NCBI GenBank assembly: GCA_002353555.1
Contig: DEJO01000044.1
Coordinates: 1-51,896 of the forward strand
DNA from: Prevotella sp. UBA2746
GTDB lineage: Bacteria > Bacteroidota > Bacteroidia > Bacteroidales > Bacteroidaceae
DNA: 51,896 nucleotides
Reading direction: 5' to 3'
Shown here: positions 24,318 to 33,006 of the stretch, piece by piece
Layout: each line of letters begins with the position of its first letter
Position numbering within the stretch: position 1 is the stretch's first letter
The notes under the pieces: model-generated
Seen by the model: only the letters and a program-made list of their open reading frames with translations
The model's database searches: none
What the model was told of the DNA's origin: nothing
Translations under genes and position numbers: made by a program

Positions 24318-25833
24318 GGCTCAATTGCTCAATGGCGCGATGCAGACGGCTGAGGGTTTCCTCCTTGCCGAGGAAGGCTGAAATGTCAAACATGCCTGGT
24401 CCCTTACCTTCACCTACAAGGCAAAGGCGGAAAGCGTTCATCACGTCGCCAAGCTTATAGCCCTTGTCTTCTACCCACTTCATGACAACAGACTCCTGTC
24501 CTTCTATCGAGAAGTCGTCAATGGCAGCCAACACCTCACCAAGTTCTGTCATCTGCTGTGCAGAATACTCCTTCCAACGCTTCTTGCGCGTCTTTTCGTC
24601 ATATTCCGTCGGCGGAATGAAGAAGAACGAGCACAACGGCCACAGCTCATGAACAAAGCTGACACGGTCTTTCATCATCCTGACCACTTCCTTCACACGC
24701 TCCATCGTCGTCTCCACACCGTTGTTGGCAACAATAGGAGCGAAAAGATTGGCAATCTCTTCATTGCTCTTACGGAGGATATATTCATGGTTGAACCATA
24801 TTCCTTTCTGATAGTCAAACTTCGCGCCAGCCTTAGAACAACGGCTGAGGTCGAACGCCTGTACCAATTCGTCCAAGGAGAAAATTTCCTGCTCTGTACC
24901 GGGATTCCAACCTAAGAGAGCCAGGAAGTTGACTACCGCCTCCGGGAAATATCCGCTCTCACGATAGCCACTGCTCACCTCTCCGCTCTTCGGGTCGTGC
25001 CACTCCAAGGGGAAGACGGGGAAGCCGAGACGGTCGCCATCGCGTTTCGACAACTTACCCTTACCTTCCGGCTTGAGCAACAACGGCAGGTGGGCAAACT
25101 GCGGCATGGTATCTTCCCATCCGAAAGCACGGTAGAGCAACACATGCAACGGGGCACTGGGCAACCACTCTTCGCCACGAATGACGTGAGAAATCTCCAT
25201 CAGGTGGTCATCAACGATGTTGGCAAGGTGATAGGTAGGCAGTTCATCAGCACTCTTGAAGAGCACTTTGTCGTCGAGGATGTCAGTCTTCACCCTCACC
25301 TCTCCGCGAATCAGGTCGTTGACCAGCACCTCCTCGCCCGGCTCAATCTTGAAACGGACGACATACTGCTGTCCGTCGTCAATGAGTGCATCGACTTCTT
25401 CCTTCTTCATCGTGAGCGAGTTGCGCATCATTCCACGCGTCTTCGCGTCATATTGGAAGTTCTTGATTTCATTGCGCTTGGCTTCCAACTCCTCCGGAGT
25501 GTCAAAAGCAATGTATGCTTTGCCTGCATCCAGCAGCTGTTGGACATACACCTTATATATATGTCGGCGCTCACTCTGACGATAAGGACCTTTGTCTCCG
25601 CCAAAGCTGACGCCCTCGTCAAACTTGATACCAAGCCATCGGAAAGCCTCAAGGATATATTCCTCTGCACCTGGCACAAAGCGATTGGAGTCTGTATCCT
25701 CGATACGGAACACCAAGTCCCCACCATGCTGGCGTGCAAAAAGATAGTTAAATAATGCTGTTCTCACTCCTCCTATATGCAGAGGACCCGTCGGACTGGG
25801 TGCAAAACGCACCCTAACTTTTCTTTCTGTCAT
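24313..25833 (-). CDS. gltX: Glutamyl-tRNA synthetase
   Basis: A 506-residue class Ib synthetase. The HIGH motif is in APSPTGPLHIGGVRTALFNYLFA, immediately after the start MTERKVRVRF, and the KMSKS loop is KLSKRDGD. The anticodon-binding C-terminal helical domain is complete. The frame extends nine codons further upstream, but the TACCTTTG promoter box at 25865-25858 lies inside that extension, so the ATG at 25833 is the start. It appears to be the first gene of a gltX-waaA-nitroreductase-trpS run. Confidence 0.96.
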   Translation of the reverse strand: MTERKVRVRFAPSPTGPLHIGGVRTALFNYLFARQHGGDLVFRIEDTDSNRFVPGAEEYILEAFRWLGIKFDEGVSFGGDKGPYRQSERRHIYKVYVQQLLDAGKAYIAFDTPEELEAKRNEIKNFQYDAKTRGMMRNSLTMKKEEVDALIDDGQQYVVRFKIEPGEEVLVNDLIRGEVRVKTDILDDKVLFKSADELPTYHLANIVDDHLMEISHVIRGEEWLPSAPLHVLLYRAFGWEDTMPQFAHLPLLLKPEGKGKLSKRDGDRLGFPVFPLEWHDPKSGEVSSGYRESGYFPEAVVNFLALLGWNPGTEQEIFSLDELVQAFDLSRCSKAGAKFDYQKGIWFNHEYILRKSNEEIANLFAPIVANNGVETTMERVKEVVRMMKDRVSFVHELWPLCSFFFIPPTEYDEKTRKKRWKEYSAQQMTELGEVLAAIDDFSIEGQESVVMKWVEDKGYKLGDVMNAFRLCLVGEGKGPGMFDISAFLGKEETLSRLHRAIEQLSH

Positions 25834-25857
25834 CAGTCTGAAATTGATATTTTGCTG

Positions 25858-25865
25858 CAAAGGTA
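25858..25865 (-). promoter_or_regulatory. -7 box of the gltX promoter
   Basis: The minus strand reads TACCTTTG. Transcription would begin about 18 bases before the chosen gltX ATG. No good -33 match is visible. Confidence 0.55.
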
Positions 25866-25900
25866 GTGTTTTTTATACAGATTCTGCGCTTGATGCCGTT

Positions 25901-25916
25901 TATTTTTGTATTTTTG
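25901..25916 (+). promoter_or_regulatory. Tandem -7 boxes before the PgpH gene
   Basis: TATTTTTG occurs twice in direct succession (25901-25908 and 25909-25916), both matching TAnnTTTG. Either could start the transcript, with a leader of about 45-55 nt. Confidence 0.5.
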
Positions 25917-25969
25917 CAAAGGCTAAAGACGTTCTCCCCTTGCGGGGAAGACGATAAAGACAACAGACT

Positions 25970-28024
25970 ATGAACCATTTCAACAATACCGGCAACCATT
26001 ATTGGCGCAATTTGATCACGCGCTTCTTGCTTGTCGTTTCGTCAGTAACTATCATCGTTTGGTTCCTTCCACGAACAGAAGGACCGCTTTTCCACTATGA
26101 TGAGGGCAAGCCGTGGATGTATGGGCAACTCATCGCCAAGTTCGACTTCCCCATCTTTAAGACCGAGGAGACGCTGAATGCCGAGCGCGACTCCGTCTCC
26201 AAGTCGTTCCAGCCCTATTACTACCGCAACACGAATGTAGAGGAACAACAGATCGCCAACTTCCAGCAACGGTTCAAGGAAGGGCTTCCCGACCTGCCGC
26301 CGACGGTCAAGCACCTGATTGTCCAGCGCCTGCATGAGTTGTATCAGGCAGGCATCATGAATGCCAACGACTATTCGAGCTACATGAAAGACACGACGGC
26401 GATGATCCGCGTGGTCAACGGCAAGGAAGCCGTCAGCGTTTCTGCCAGTAAAATCTACTCGACGATAGCCGCCTATGAGCACATCTTCCAAGACGACATG
26501 CTTGCCATGCACCGTGCCACCTTGCAACGCTACAACCTGAACGAGTTCATTGAGCCGAACATCATTTACGACAAGGAGCGCAGCGAGACCGAGAAGAACG
26601 ACATGCTGAGCCTCATCCCACAAGCCAGCGGCATGGTATTGGAAGGTCAGCGCATCATAGACCGGGGCGACATCGTCGACCACCACACCTACCTGGTACT
26701 GAACAGCTTCGAGAAAGCGATGGAACAGCGCAACTCCTCCGACGAAGAAATCTTGTCTACCATCATCGGGCAAGCCATCTATGTATTCATCCTCGTATTG
26801 CTCTTCACCACCTACCTGGTGCTCTTCCGCAAAGACTACTTCCAGAAGCCCCGTTCGCTGGCAATGCTCTACACGTTGCTCGTCGTCTTTCCCGTCATCG
26901 TGTCGCTGATGATGCAGTTCAACAAGTTCAGCGTCTACCTCATCCCCTTTGCCATCGCCCCCATCTTCGTGCGTGTCTTCATGGACTCCCGTACAGCCTT
27001 CATCACCCATGTGATGATGATACTACTATGTGCCGTAGCGGTGAAATACCAGTATGAGTTCATCATCGTGCAACTGGTGGCAGGCTTGGTGGCCATCGAC
27101 TCGCTGCGCGAACTGTCGAAGCGGTCACAAATCTTCTTGACAGCCATCCTTGTGACCTTGGGGTCAGCGATGGTCTACTATGCCTTGCAGCTGATACAGA
27201 GCGACGACATGTCGAAACTGGACCACTCTATCTACATCCACTTTGCCATCAACGGCTTCTTCCTCCTCTTCGCCTATCCGCTGATGCTCGTCATCGAGAA
27301 GACATTCGGATTCACCTCCGACGTGACGCTCTTCGAACTGTCGAACACCAACAACGAACTGATGCGTAAGATGAGCGAGATTGCTCCCGGAACATTCCAG
27401 CACAGCATCACCGTAGGCAACCTGGCAGCAGAGGTCGCCAACAGGATAGACGCCGACAGTCAGCTGGTGCGTACCGGTGCCTTGTACCACGACATCGGAA
27501 AGATTGTCAACCCCGTCTTCTTCACGGAGAACCAAGCCGGCGTCAACCCGCACGACAAGATCAGCAACCTGGAGAGTGCCCGCATCATCATCAACCATGT
27601 CTCAGAAGGTCTGCAACTGGCAGAGAAATACAACCTGCCACAAATCATCAAGGACTTCATCAGCACCCACCACGGAACGGGACTGGCACGCTATTTCTAC
27701 ATCAACTACAAGAACGAGCACCCGGACGAAGAGGTGGATGAAAGCCTCTTCCAATATCCCGGTCCCAACCCTACGACGCTCGAACAAGCCATCCTCATGA
27801 TGTGCGACGGCGTAGAAGCAGCCTCACGGTCGCTTCAGGAATATACCGAAGAGAGTATCAGCTCACTGGTAGACCGCATCATCAACCAACAGGTACAGGC
27901 AGGCTTCTTCACGGAATGCCCCATCACCTTCCGCGACATCAACCTTGCCAAGCAGGTGCTTACCGACAGGTTGCGCAACATCTACCACACCCGTATACAA
28001 TATCCGGAGGAGAAGGGGAGTTAA
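25970..28024 (+). CDS. pgpH: 7TM-HD phosphodiesterase (PgpH-like, cyclic di-AMP)
   Basis: A 684-residue membrane protein of the PgpH/YqfF family, which hydrolyses cyclic di-AMP. One N-terminal membrane segment (about 15-33) leads to an extracytoplasmic 7TMR-HDED domain (about 45-260, with ERDSVSKSFQPYYYRN). Seven membrane segments follow at about 265-450, then the cytoplasmic HD domain (about 475-650). Metal-ligand motifs are ALYHDIGK (His507/Asp508), FISTHHGTG and MMCDGVEAAS. The stretch FELSNTNNELMRKMSEIAPGTFQHSITVGNLAA that leads into the HD domain is characteristic of the family. The stop codon lies in the first unit of a short tandem repeat (28015-28080). Confidence 0.92.
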   Translation: MNHFNNTGNHYWRNLITRFLLVVSSVTIIVWFLPRTEGPLFHYDEGKPWMYGQLIAKFDFPIFKTEETLNAERDSVSKSFQPYYYRNTNVEEQQIANFQQRFKEGLPDLPPTVKHLIVQRLHELYQAGIMNANDYSSYMKDTTAMIRVVNGKEAVSVSASKIYSTIAAYEHIFQDDMLAMHRATLQRYNLNEFIEPNIIYDKERSETEKNDMLSLIPQASGMVLEGQRIIDRGDIVDHHTYLVLNSFEKAMEQRNSSDEEILSTIIGQAIYVFILVLLFTTYLVLFRKDYFQKPRSLAMLYTLLVVFPVIVSLMMQFNKFSVYLIPFAIAPIFVRVFMDSRTAFITHVMMILLCAVAVKYQYEFIIVQLVAGLVAIDSLRELSKRSQIFLTAILVTLGSAMVYYALQLIQSDDMSKLDHSIYIHFAINGFFLLFAYPLMLVIEKTFGFTSDVTLFELSNTNNELMRKMSEIAPGTFQHSITVGNLAAEVANRIDADSQLVRTGALYHDIGKIVNPVFFTENQAGVNPHDKISNLESARIIINHVSEGLQLAEKYNLPQIIKDFISTHHGTGLARYFYINYKNEHPDEEVDESLFQYPGPNPTTLEQAILMMCDGVEAASRSLQEYTEESISSLVDRIINQQVQAGFFTECPITFRDINLAKQVLTDRLRNIYHTRIQYPEEKGS

Positions 28025-28080
28025 AAGGGAGTTAAAGAGGAGTTAAAGAGGAATTAAGGGGGAGTTATAAAGGAGTTGAA
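28015..28080. repeat. Tandem 11-12-bp GGAGTTAAA repeats over the pgpH stop codon
   Basis: About six imperfect units of the form GGAGTTAAAGA follow each other from 28015, the first containing the pgpH stop. Each unit carries TAA in one frame or another. The remaining 28081-28190 is AT-rich with no further recognised element. Confidence 0.65.
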
Positions 28081-28190
28081 ATCTCCTTTCTTGCATCAAG
28101 AAAAGTGCGCAAAAAGCCGATTTTTGTGCATTTTCTTTTAATGTTTGTTAATATCGTGTGCGCAAACACTTTAAAATTAAACATAATATA

Positions 28191-28198
28191 TACCTTTG
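28191..28198 (+). promoter_or_regulatory. -7 box of the FadL-like gene
   Basis: TACCTTTG, followed by CAG, is a typical Bacteroidetes -7 region about 28 bases before the ATG at 28227. The -33 region (TTTA near 28170) is weak. Confidence 0.6.
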
Positions 28199-28226
28199 CA
28201 GCCGATTTTTTAGACTTTATTAAAAG

Positions 28227-29729
28227 ATGAAGAAACTTAGATTAGCAGTAACTTCCGCAGTACTATCTGCGGCAACGGCTACAACATTTGCCGGCGGCAT
28301 CCTGACCAACACCAACCAAAGTGTTGAATTTCTGAAGAATCCTGCACGCGATGCTGCCATAGGAATTGATGGAGTCTACAGCAACCCGGCAGGTGTTGCC
28401 TTCATGCCCAACGGCTTCCACCTTGCCATCAACTGGCAGATGGCACACCAGACTCGCACCATTACCTCTACAAACCCGCTCTTTGCATTGGGAAAGCGTA
28501 ACGACGGAAAGACGACCAAGGAGTTTGAAGGCATTGCAGATGCCCGTTTCATCCCCTCTGTACAGGCAGCCTACAACACCGACAAGTGGAGTTTTCAGTT
28601 CAATTTCTCCATGCCTGGCGGTGGTGGTGTCTGCGAATTCAGCAACGGACTGGGCTCCTTCGAGAGCGCCGTGGGCATGATTGCCAGCAACCTGAAGCCC
28701 TTAGGTGCCGAAGGTTACGACTGTAACATGTATATGCGCGGACGCCAATACTACTTCGGATTCCAGCTCGGTGCTGCCTACAAGATCAATAAGCACTGGT
28801 CTGCATACGGTGGTCTGCGCGTTCTCTACGGCGACGCATCCTACAAGGCACGCATCAACAACATCCAAGTCAAGATGTCTAACGCTCAGGGGGAAGCCTA
28901 CTATATCGACTTCGACCAGTTCATGTACAACTCCGTGAACACCATCAACAAAAAGTTAGGACAGGCAGAGCTGGCAACACAGCTGGGACTCTATACCCCG
29001 GAGCAGTATGCTGCCGCAAAAGCACAGGCCGATGCCGCTCTTTCCGGCATTGAGCCACTGCTGAAATACTCACAGGGCGTCAACCTGATGAGCATCCAGA
29101 CGGGCTTCGGCATTGCTCCCATCTTTGGCGTCGACTTCCGCACAGGTCCTTTCAACTTCGCCGCCAAGTATGAGTTCAAGACGCGCATGAAGATGAAGAA
29201 CCACTCTACGCTGGACAAGGCGATGGAGATTGACGCCGTCAACAAGTTCCGCGACAACACCGACGTCGACGAAGACGCACCGGCACTGCTCACACTGGGT
29301 GCACAATGGAGCATCACTCCGCAGATCCGTGCCAACCTGGGCTACCATCACTACTACGATACCGACGCCCACTGGTACCAGCATTCCGAGAAGAAGCTCG
29401 ACGGAGGTACCAACGAATACCTCGGCGGTGTGGAATGGGATGTGACGAAGAAGCTGAACGTCTCTGCCGGCGGACAGATTACCCGCTATCAGCTTACAGA
29501 CGACTACATGAACGACATGTCGTTCGTCGTCAACTCATACAGCTTCGGACTCGGTCTCTCCTACAAGATAACCGACCACGTCAAGGTGTCGGCAGCTTAC
29601 TTCCAGACCAACTACAAAGACTACGACAAGGTGACGCAACGCCATCCTGAGACGGGTGCCGTCATGGTGGGCGATAAGTTCACACGTACCAATAAGGTGG
29701 TAGGACTGGGCGTAGAAGTGACGCTCTAA
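28227..29729 (+). CDS. OmpP1/FadL-family outer membrane transporter
   Basis: A 500-residue outer membrane beta-barrel. Signal peptide about 1-22. The N-terminal hatch region has SVEFLKNPARDAAIGIDGVYSNPAGVAFMPNGFHL, where NPAG is the FadL-family signature. Alternating strands ending in aromatic residues run to the end, with LGVEVTL as the final strand. FadL proteins admit long-chain fatty acids and other hydrophobic compounds. The exact substrate is unknown. The gene is convergent with priA and overlaps its stop codon by 4 bp. Confidence 0.9.
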   Translation: MKKLRLAVTSAVLSAATATTFAGGILTNTNQSVEFLKNPARDAAIGIDGVYSNPAGVAFMPNGFHLAINWQMAHQTRTITSTNPLFALGKRNDGKTTKEFEGIADARFIPSVQAAYNTDKWSFQFNFSMPGGGGVCEFSNGLGSFESAVGMIASNLKPLGAEGYDCNMYMRGRQYYFGFQLGAAYKINKHWSAYGGLRVLYGDASYKARINNIQVKMSNAQGEAYYIDFDQFMYNSVNTINKKLGQAELATQLGLYTPEQYAAAKAQADAALSGIEPLLKYSQGVNLMSIQTGFGIAPIFGVDFRTGPFNFAAKYEFKTRMKMKNHSTLDKAMEIDAVNKFRDNTDVDEDAPALLTLGAQWSITPQIRANLGYHHYYDTDAHWYQHSEKKLDGGTNEYLGGVEWDVTKKLNVSAGGQITRYQLTDDYMNDMSFVVNSYSFGLGLSYKITDHVKVSAAYFQTNYKDYDKVTQRHPETGAVMVGDKFTRTNKVVGLGVEVTL

Positions 29730-32044
29730 AGCGGGTCTACGTCGTAATAGACCTGCAACGCAGCATAGCGCGAATCTTTCAGCAGTTCCGACTGTATCTG
29801 CCGAAGGTATTCGCGCACTTTTTTATGGTCTATCCCATTCTCCAGCTTCAACATTATCTTACGGATGCTTAACTGCTTGACACGGGCTATCGAGGGCTTG
29901 TCCGGACCAAGCACCCTTTCACCAAACACTTCGCGCAACCGCGATGCCAGCTCGTAGCTTGCAGACTCGGCAACAGGCTCCTTGCGGTGCTTCAGATAGA
30001 CGTAGACGAGATGATAGAACGGCGGATAGCGAAACGACTTACGCTCGTCCAGAAGGTCTTCATAGAATGTGTCGTAATCGGTATGTACCACCTGCCGGAT
30101 GACGGGCAGCTCCGGACTCTTCGTCTGCAAGATGACACGTCCGCGATGTCCCTTTCGTCCGGCGCGCCCGCTGACTTGCGCCATCATCATGAACGCCTGC
30201 TCGTAGGCACGGAAGTCCGGATAGTTCAACATGGTGTCGGCATTCAGGATGCCCACCACCGACACCTTGTCGAAGTCGAGACCCTTGGTGACCATCTGCG
30301 TACCGATGAGCAGGTTGGTCTTGCCTGCAGAGAAGTCGCGGATGATGCGTTCGTATGCCGACCGTGTACGGGTGGTGTCCAGGTCCATGCGGGCAACACG
30401 TGCATCGGGGAATATCTCCATGATCTCGTCCTCTATCTTCTCCGTACCATAGCCACGTCCACGCAAGTCGGTGCTCTCACAGTTCGGACAGGCCTTCGGC
30501 ACCGGATAGGTGGCACCGCAATAGTGACACGTCAGCAGGTTCTGGTTCTTGTGCAGCGTCAGCGAAACGTCGCAGTTCTGGCACTTGGGAACCCATCCGC
30601 ACACCCTACATTCCACCATCGGGGCGAAACCGCGACGGTTCTGGAAGAGGATGACCTGCTCACCGGCTTGCAACGCCTCCCTGACGGCTGCCAGCAAGAC
30701 GGGCGAGAAGGGACCACGCATCATCTTCCGACGCTGCAGGTCCTTGATGTCTACGACCTGCACTTCCGGCAGCTGGATGCCCTGATAGCGCTCCATCAAT
30801 GTCACCAGCCCGTACTTCCCCGTCTTCGCGTTGTGGTAGCTTTCCGCCGAAGGGGTGGCAGAACCAAGGAGGATGGCTGAAGGTTGAGGGATGAATTGTG
30901 AATTATGAATTGTGAATTGTGAATTGTCAATTGTGAATTGTGAATTATGAATTCCCATCATGATGGCAACGCTGCGGGCATGGTAGCGGGGTGCCGGGTC
31001 TTGCTGCTTGAAGCTGGCTTCGTGTTCTTCGTCGACGATGACCAAGCCGAGCCGCTGGAAAGGCAGCAGGACGGCTGAACGGGCACCGAGGATGACGTCA
31101 TAAGGGTGGCGTGAGAGCTGTTTCTGCCAGATTTCAACCCGTTCGGCATCGCTATATTTCGAGTGGTAGATGCCGAGTCGGCTGCCGAAAACACGCCGCA
31201 GGCGCTCCATCATCTGCACCGTGAGGGCTATCTCTGGCAGCAGATACAACACCTGCTTGCCTTCGTCGATGGTTTTCTGTATCAGGTGGATATAGATTTC
31301 GGTCTTCCCGCTGGAGGTGACACCATGCAAGAGCACCACCCGCTTCTTCATCCACTGGAAGAGTATCTGGTTATAGGCATCCTGCTGGACGCCATTCAGC
31401 GGCTTGGCATACTCCGGATGGGGCGCTCCGCCATCGTTCAGCCGCCCCACTTCGCGCTGAAACGTGGTCAGCACGCCGCGGTCGACGAGCGAACGCAGCG
31501 TTGCCGACGTACCATGAGAGACGTTCTTCAGTTCCTCGCACGTCATCGAGGTACCCGACTCCATCAGACACTTCACCATCTGCAACTGCTTCGTTGCACG
31601 CTTGAGCATCTCGCCCAGCACCTGCCTGCCGCGCTCCGTCTGATAGGGCTCCGCCAGCATCACGCACGTTTCCGTCTTCGGACGATAGTGGTCTTCGGCT
31701 TTCAGGCCTGACGGCAGAGCCGCCTTATACACTTCACCGATAGGCGACAGGTAGTAGTCGGCTATCCATTGCCACAGCCGGTACTGTGCCGGCAAGAGAA
31801 TGGGCGCGGAGTCGAGCACCGACAAGACGTCCTTCATCGACGCTTCCTTGTCCTTCAGGTGCGCCGGCAACTCGTCATGAACGGCAACAGCCATCGCCGT
31901 ATAGGTCTTGCTCTTGCCCAGCGGCACGACGACACGCACGCCGAACTGCACCTGTGACAGCAGGTGTCCGGGGATGCCGTAGGTGAACAGTCCTTCCAAC
32001 GGCAAAGGCAATATCACGTCAACATACTTCATCTGCACCTGCAA
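29726..32044 (-). CDS. priA: Primosomal protein N' (PriA helicase) with a repeat-derived insertion
   Basis: A 772-residue superfamily 2 helicase that restarts stalled replication forks. The N-terminal 3'-DNA-binding domain is VDVILPLPLEGLFTYGIP. Walker A is GVTSSGKTEIY, the DEEH box is VIVDEEHEAS, and the zinc site has paired cysteines (CRVCGWVPKCQNC and CHYCGATYPVPKACPNC). Motifs V-VI are in GTQMVTKGLDFDKV and QVSGRAGRKGHRG. Between the helicase strand ending AIMMG and the motif LLGSATPS, about residues 364-385 form heptads NSQFTIH/NSQFTID. They are encoded by nine copies of a 7-bp repeat that is elsewhere intergenic. The frame stays open, so the protein may still work. M1 at 32044 or the Met at 32032 may be the start. 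Confidence 0.94.
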   Translation of the reverse strand: MQVQMKYVDVILPLPLEGLFTYGIPGHLLSQVQFGVRVVVPLGKSKTYTAMAVAVHDELPAHLKDKEASMKDVLSVLDSAPILLPAQYRLWQWIADYYLSPIGEVYKAALPSGLKAEDHYRPKTETCVMLAEPYQTERGRQVLGEMLKRATKQLQMVKCLMESGTSMTCEELKNVSHGTSATLRSLVDRGVLTTFQREVGRLNDGGAPHPEYAKPLNGVQQDAYNQILFQWMKKRVVLLHGVTSSGKTEIYIHLIQKTIDEGKQVLYLLPEIALTVQMMERLRRVFGSRLGIYHSKYSDAERVEIWQKQLSRHPYDVILGARSAVLLPFQRLGLVIVDEEHEASFKQQDPAPRYHARSVAIMMGIHNSQFTIDNSQFTIHNSQFIPQPSAILLGSATPSAESYHNAKTGKYGLVTLMERYQGIQLPEVQVVDIKDLQRRKMMRGPFSPVLLAAVREALQAGEQVILFQNRRGFAPMVECRVCGWVPKCQNCDVSLTLHKNQNLLTCHYCGATYPVPKACPNCESTDLRGRGYGTEKIEDEIMEIFPDARVARMDLDTTRTRSAYERIIRDFSAGKTNLLIGTQMVTKGLDFDKVSVVGILNADTMLNYPDFRAYEQAFMMMAQVSGRAGRKGHRGRVILQTKSPELPVIRQVVHTDYDTFYEDLLDERKSFRYPPFYHLVYVYLKHRKEPVAESASYELASRLREVFGERVLGPDKPSIARVKQLSIRKIMLKLENGIDHKKVREYLRQIQSELLKDSRYAALQVYYDVDPL
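30893..30954. repeat. 7-bp GAATTGT repeat array inside priA
   Basis: Nine successive 7-bp units (GAATTGT, GAATTAT, CAATTGT variants) run from 30893 to 30954, preceded by the head GAAGGTTGAGGG at 30879-30890. Three units give 21 bp, that is one heptad of the protein, which keeps priA in frame. Confidence 0.85.
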
Positions 32045-32266
32045 AGGTATAGAGATTATTCTATTTGCACAACGCTAAAGCCCATTTTTCGCAAAAGACG
32101 CCAAACACGGATGACTTTTTAAATCGTAAATACTTGGATCCTTTAAAATACAAGTGGCGATAAGCCTGTAAATGACCTCAAATGAGGATAATGTTTTAGG
32201 AGTATTCAGAGAGTATCATCCCATCGGAATGATTCTTCCGCAACTAATTTCCGTTGGTGAAGCAAA

Positions 32267-32301
32267 CCGCCGAGACTCTCATCGTTTGAGAATCTCGGCG
32301 G
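32267..32301. terminator. Strong hairpin between priA and the toxin-antitoxin-like genes
   Basis: CCGCCGAGACTCTC (32267-32280), a 7-base loop and GAGAATCTCGGCGG (32288-32301) form a 14-bp stem with one wobble pair. There is no T-run on either side. It lies 31 bases after the short toxin gene and may end that transcript. The remaining 32045-32266 holds nothing I can name. Confidence 0.6.
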
Positions 32302-32331
32302 ATATCTGTTTCTGAGGAGAATTTCGGGAAA

Positions 32332-32484
32332 TCAGTCGTGCATATTTTGTGTGTGGCAGGCATCGACCACATTACGTTCCATATCCTCGTAGGAATAGGT
32401 GTGCTGGTATTTCTTGGCTACGTTCCGATAGAAACTTCTTATCTTGGCAGCCGTTCGCTTGGTGTAGAAATACTTATATTGCAT
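32332..32484 (-). CDS. Short RelE/ParE-like toxin, probably internally deleted
   Basis: A 50-codon frame whose ATG lies inside the last codons of the antitoxin-like gene (the ATG at 32484 overlaps its stop). The product begins MQYKYFYTKRTAAKIRSFYR and ends DACHTQNMHD. The beginning resembles the N-terminal helices of Bacteroidetes RelE/ParE-type toxins, and the end resembles their final strand and tail, but the central beta-sheet of about 45-50 residues is missing. This looks like an in-frame internal deletion of a toxin of roughly 100 residues. Such a product would not be expected to be active. The assignment rests on my recollection of the family and should be treated as an inference. Confidence 0.5.
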   Translation of the reverse strand: MQYKYFYTKRTAAKIRSFYRNVAKKYQHTYSYEDMERNVVDACHTQNMHD

Positions 32485-32752
32485 ATTCCTTGTCGTAGAT
32501 GCCCTTGATGTCCTTCATCGTCAGTTCGTAGGCTTCTTCGGGCGTATATAGTTCCTTGTCCATGTCTGGAAAGTCCTCTTCGAGTAGCATATCAGGCAGT
32601 AACCTGGTCTGTATTGGCTTGACACTCTCTATAAGTATCGACACCAACTCCAGTTTCTGGCTGTCGTCCATGTCCTTCACCATTTCGAGGTAGTAGCTCA
32701 TTGGACGAACGGTGCGTTGTTTTGCGGTTGTTGTTGCCATATCTTCTTGCAT
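32474..32752 (-). CDS. Antitoxin-like small protein
   Basis: A 92-residue acidic protein: MQEDMATTTAKQRTVRPMSY, then a helical LEMVKDMDDSQKLELVSILIESVKP and an acidic C-terminal part with LYTPEEAYELTMKDIKGIYDKEYAI. The size, a helical N-terminal part and direct overlap with a small RelE/ParE-like frame fit the antitoxin partner of a type II module, which would bind toxin and operator DNA. I do not recognise a named antitoxin family. The Met at 32740 is an alternative start. Confidence 0.6.
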   Translation of the reverse strand: MQEDMATTTAKQRTVRPMSYYLEMVKDMDDSQKLELVSILIESVKPIQTRLLPDMLLEEDFPDMDKELYTPEEAYELTMKDIKGIYDKEYAI

Positions 32753-32943
32753 TTAGAATTACTGGCAGCAAAGATACAACTTTTTCGCGAGATTAGCACA
32801 GCTCCCTCAGATTTTTATATATTACTGTCCGCTAAACATAGACATCCCCATCCCAACTCCTTCGCTCAAGCAACATGCCAAAAGGGGTGTTCCCCTCACA
32901 CTGAGGGCACAGAGTGGGCTTGTTTCTTTCGTTCAGCCGACGA

Positions 32944-32982
32944 TAAAAAAGCGGTGGACTTCCGATTGAGAAGTCCACCGCT
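32944..32982 (-). terminator. Terminator at the end of the T9SS/porin gene series
   Basis: On the minus strand AGCGGTGGACTTC (32982-32970), a 7-base loop and GAAGTCCACCGCT (32962-32950) form a perfect 13-bp stem with a T-run to 32944. The rest of the gap 32753-32943 shows no clear element. Confidence 0.92.
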
Positions 32983-33006
32983 AAGTGTTAACAGGATGGC
33001 TGGCGC

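Noticed and set aside
26042..27010. Minus-strand frame of 322 codons
   Set aside because: Antisense to pgpH; composition is Asp/Glu/His/Val-rich, typical of a reverse frame of a membrane protein gene.
29987..30880. Plus-strand frame of 297 codons
   Set aside because: Antisense to priA, which has all helicase motifs.
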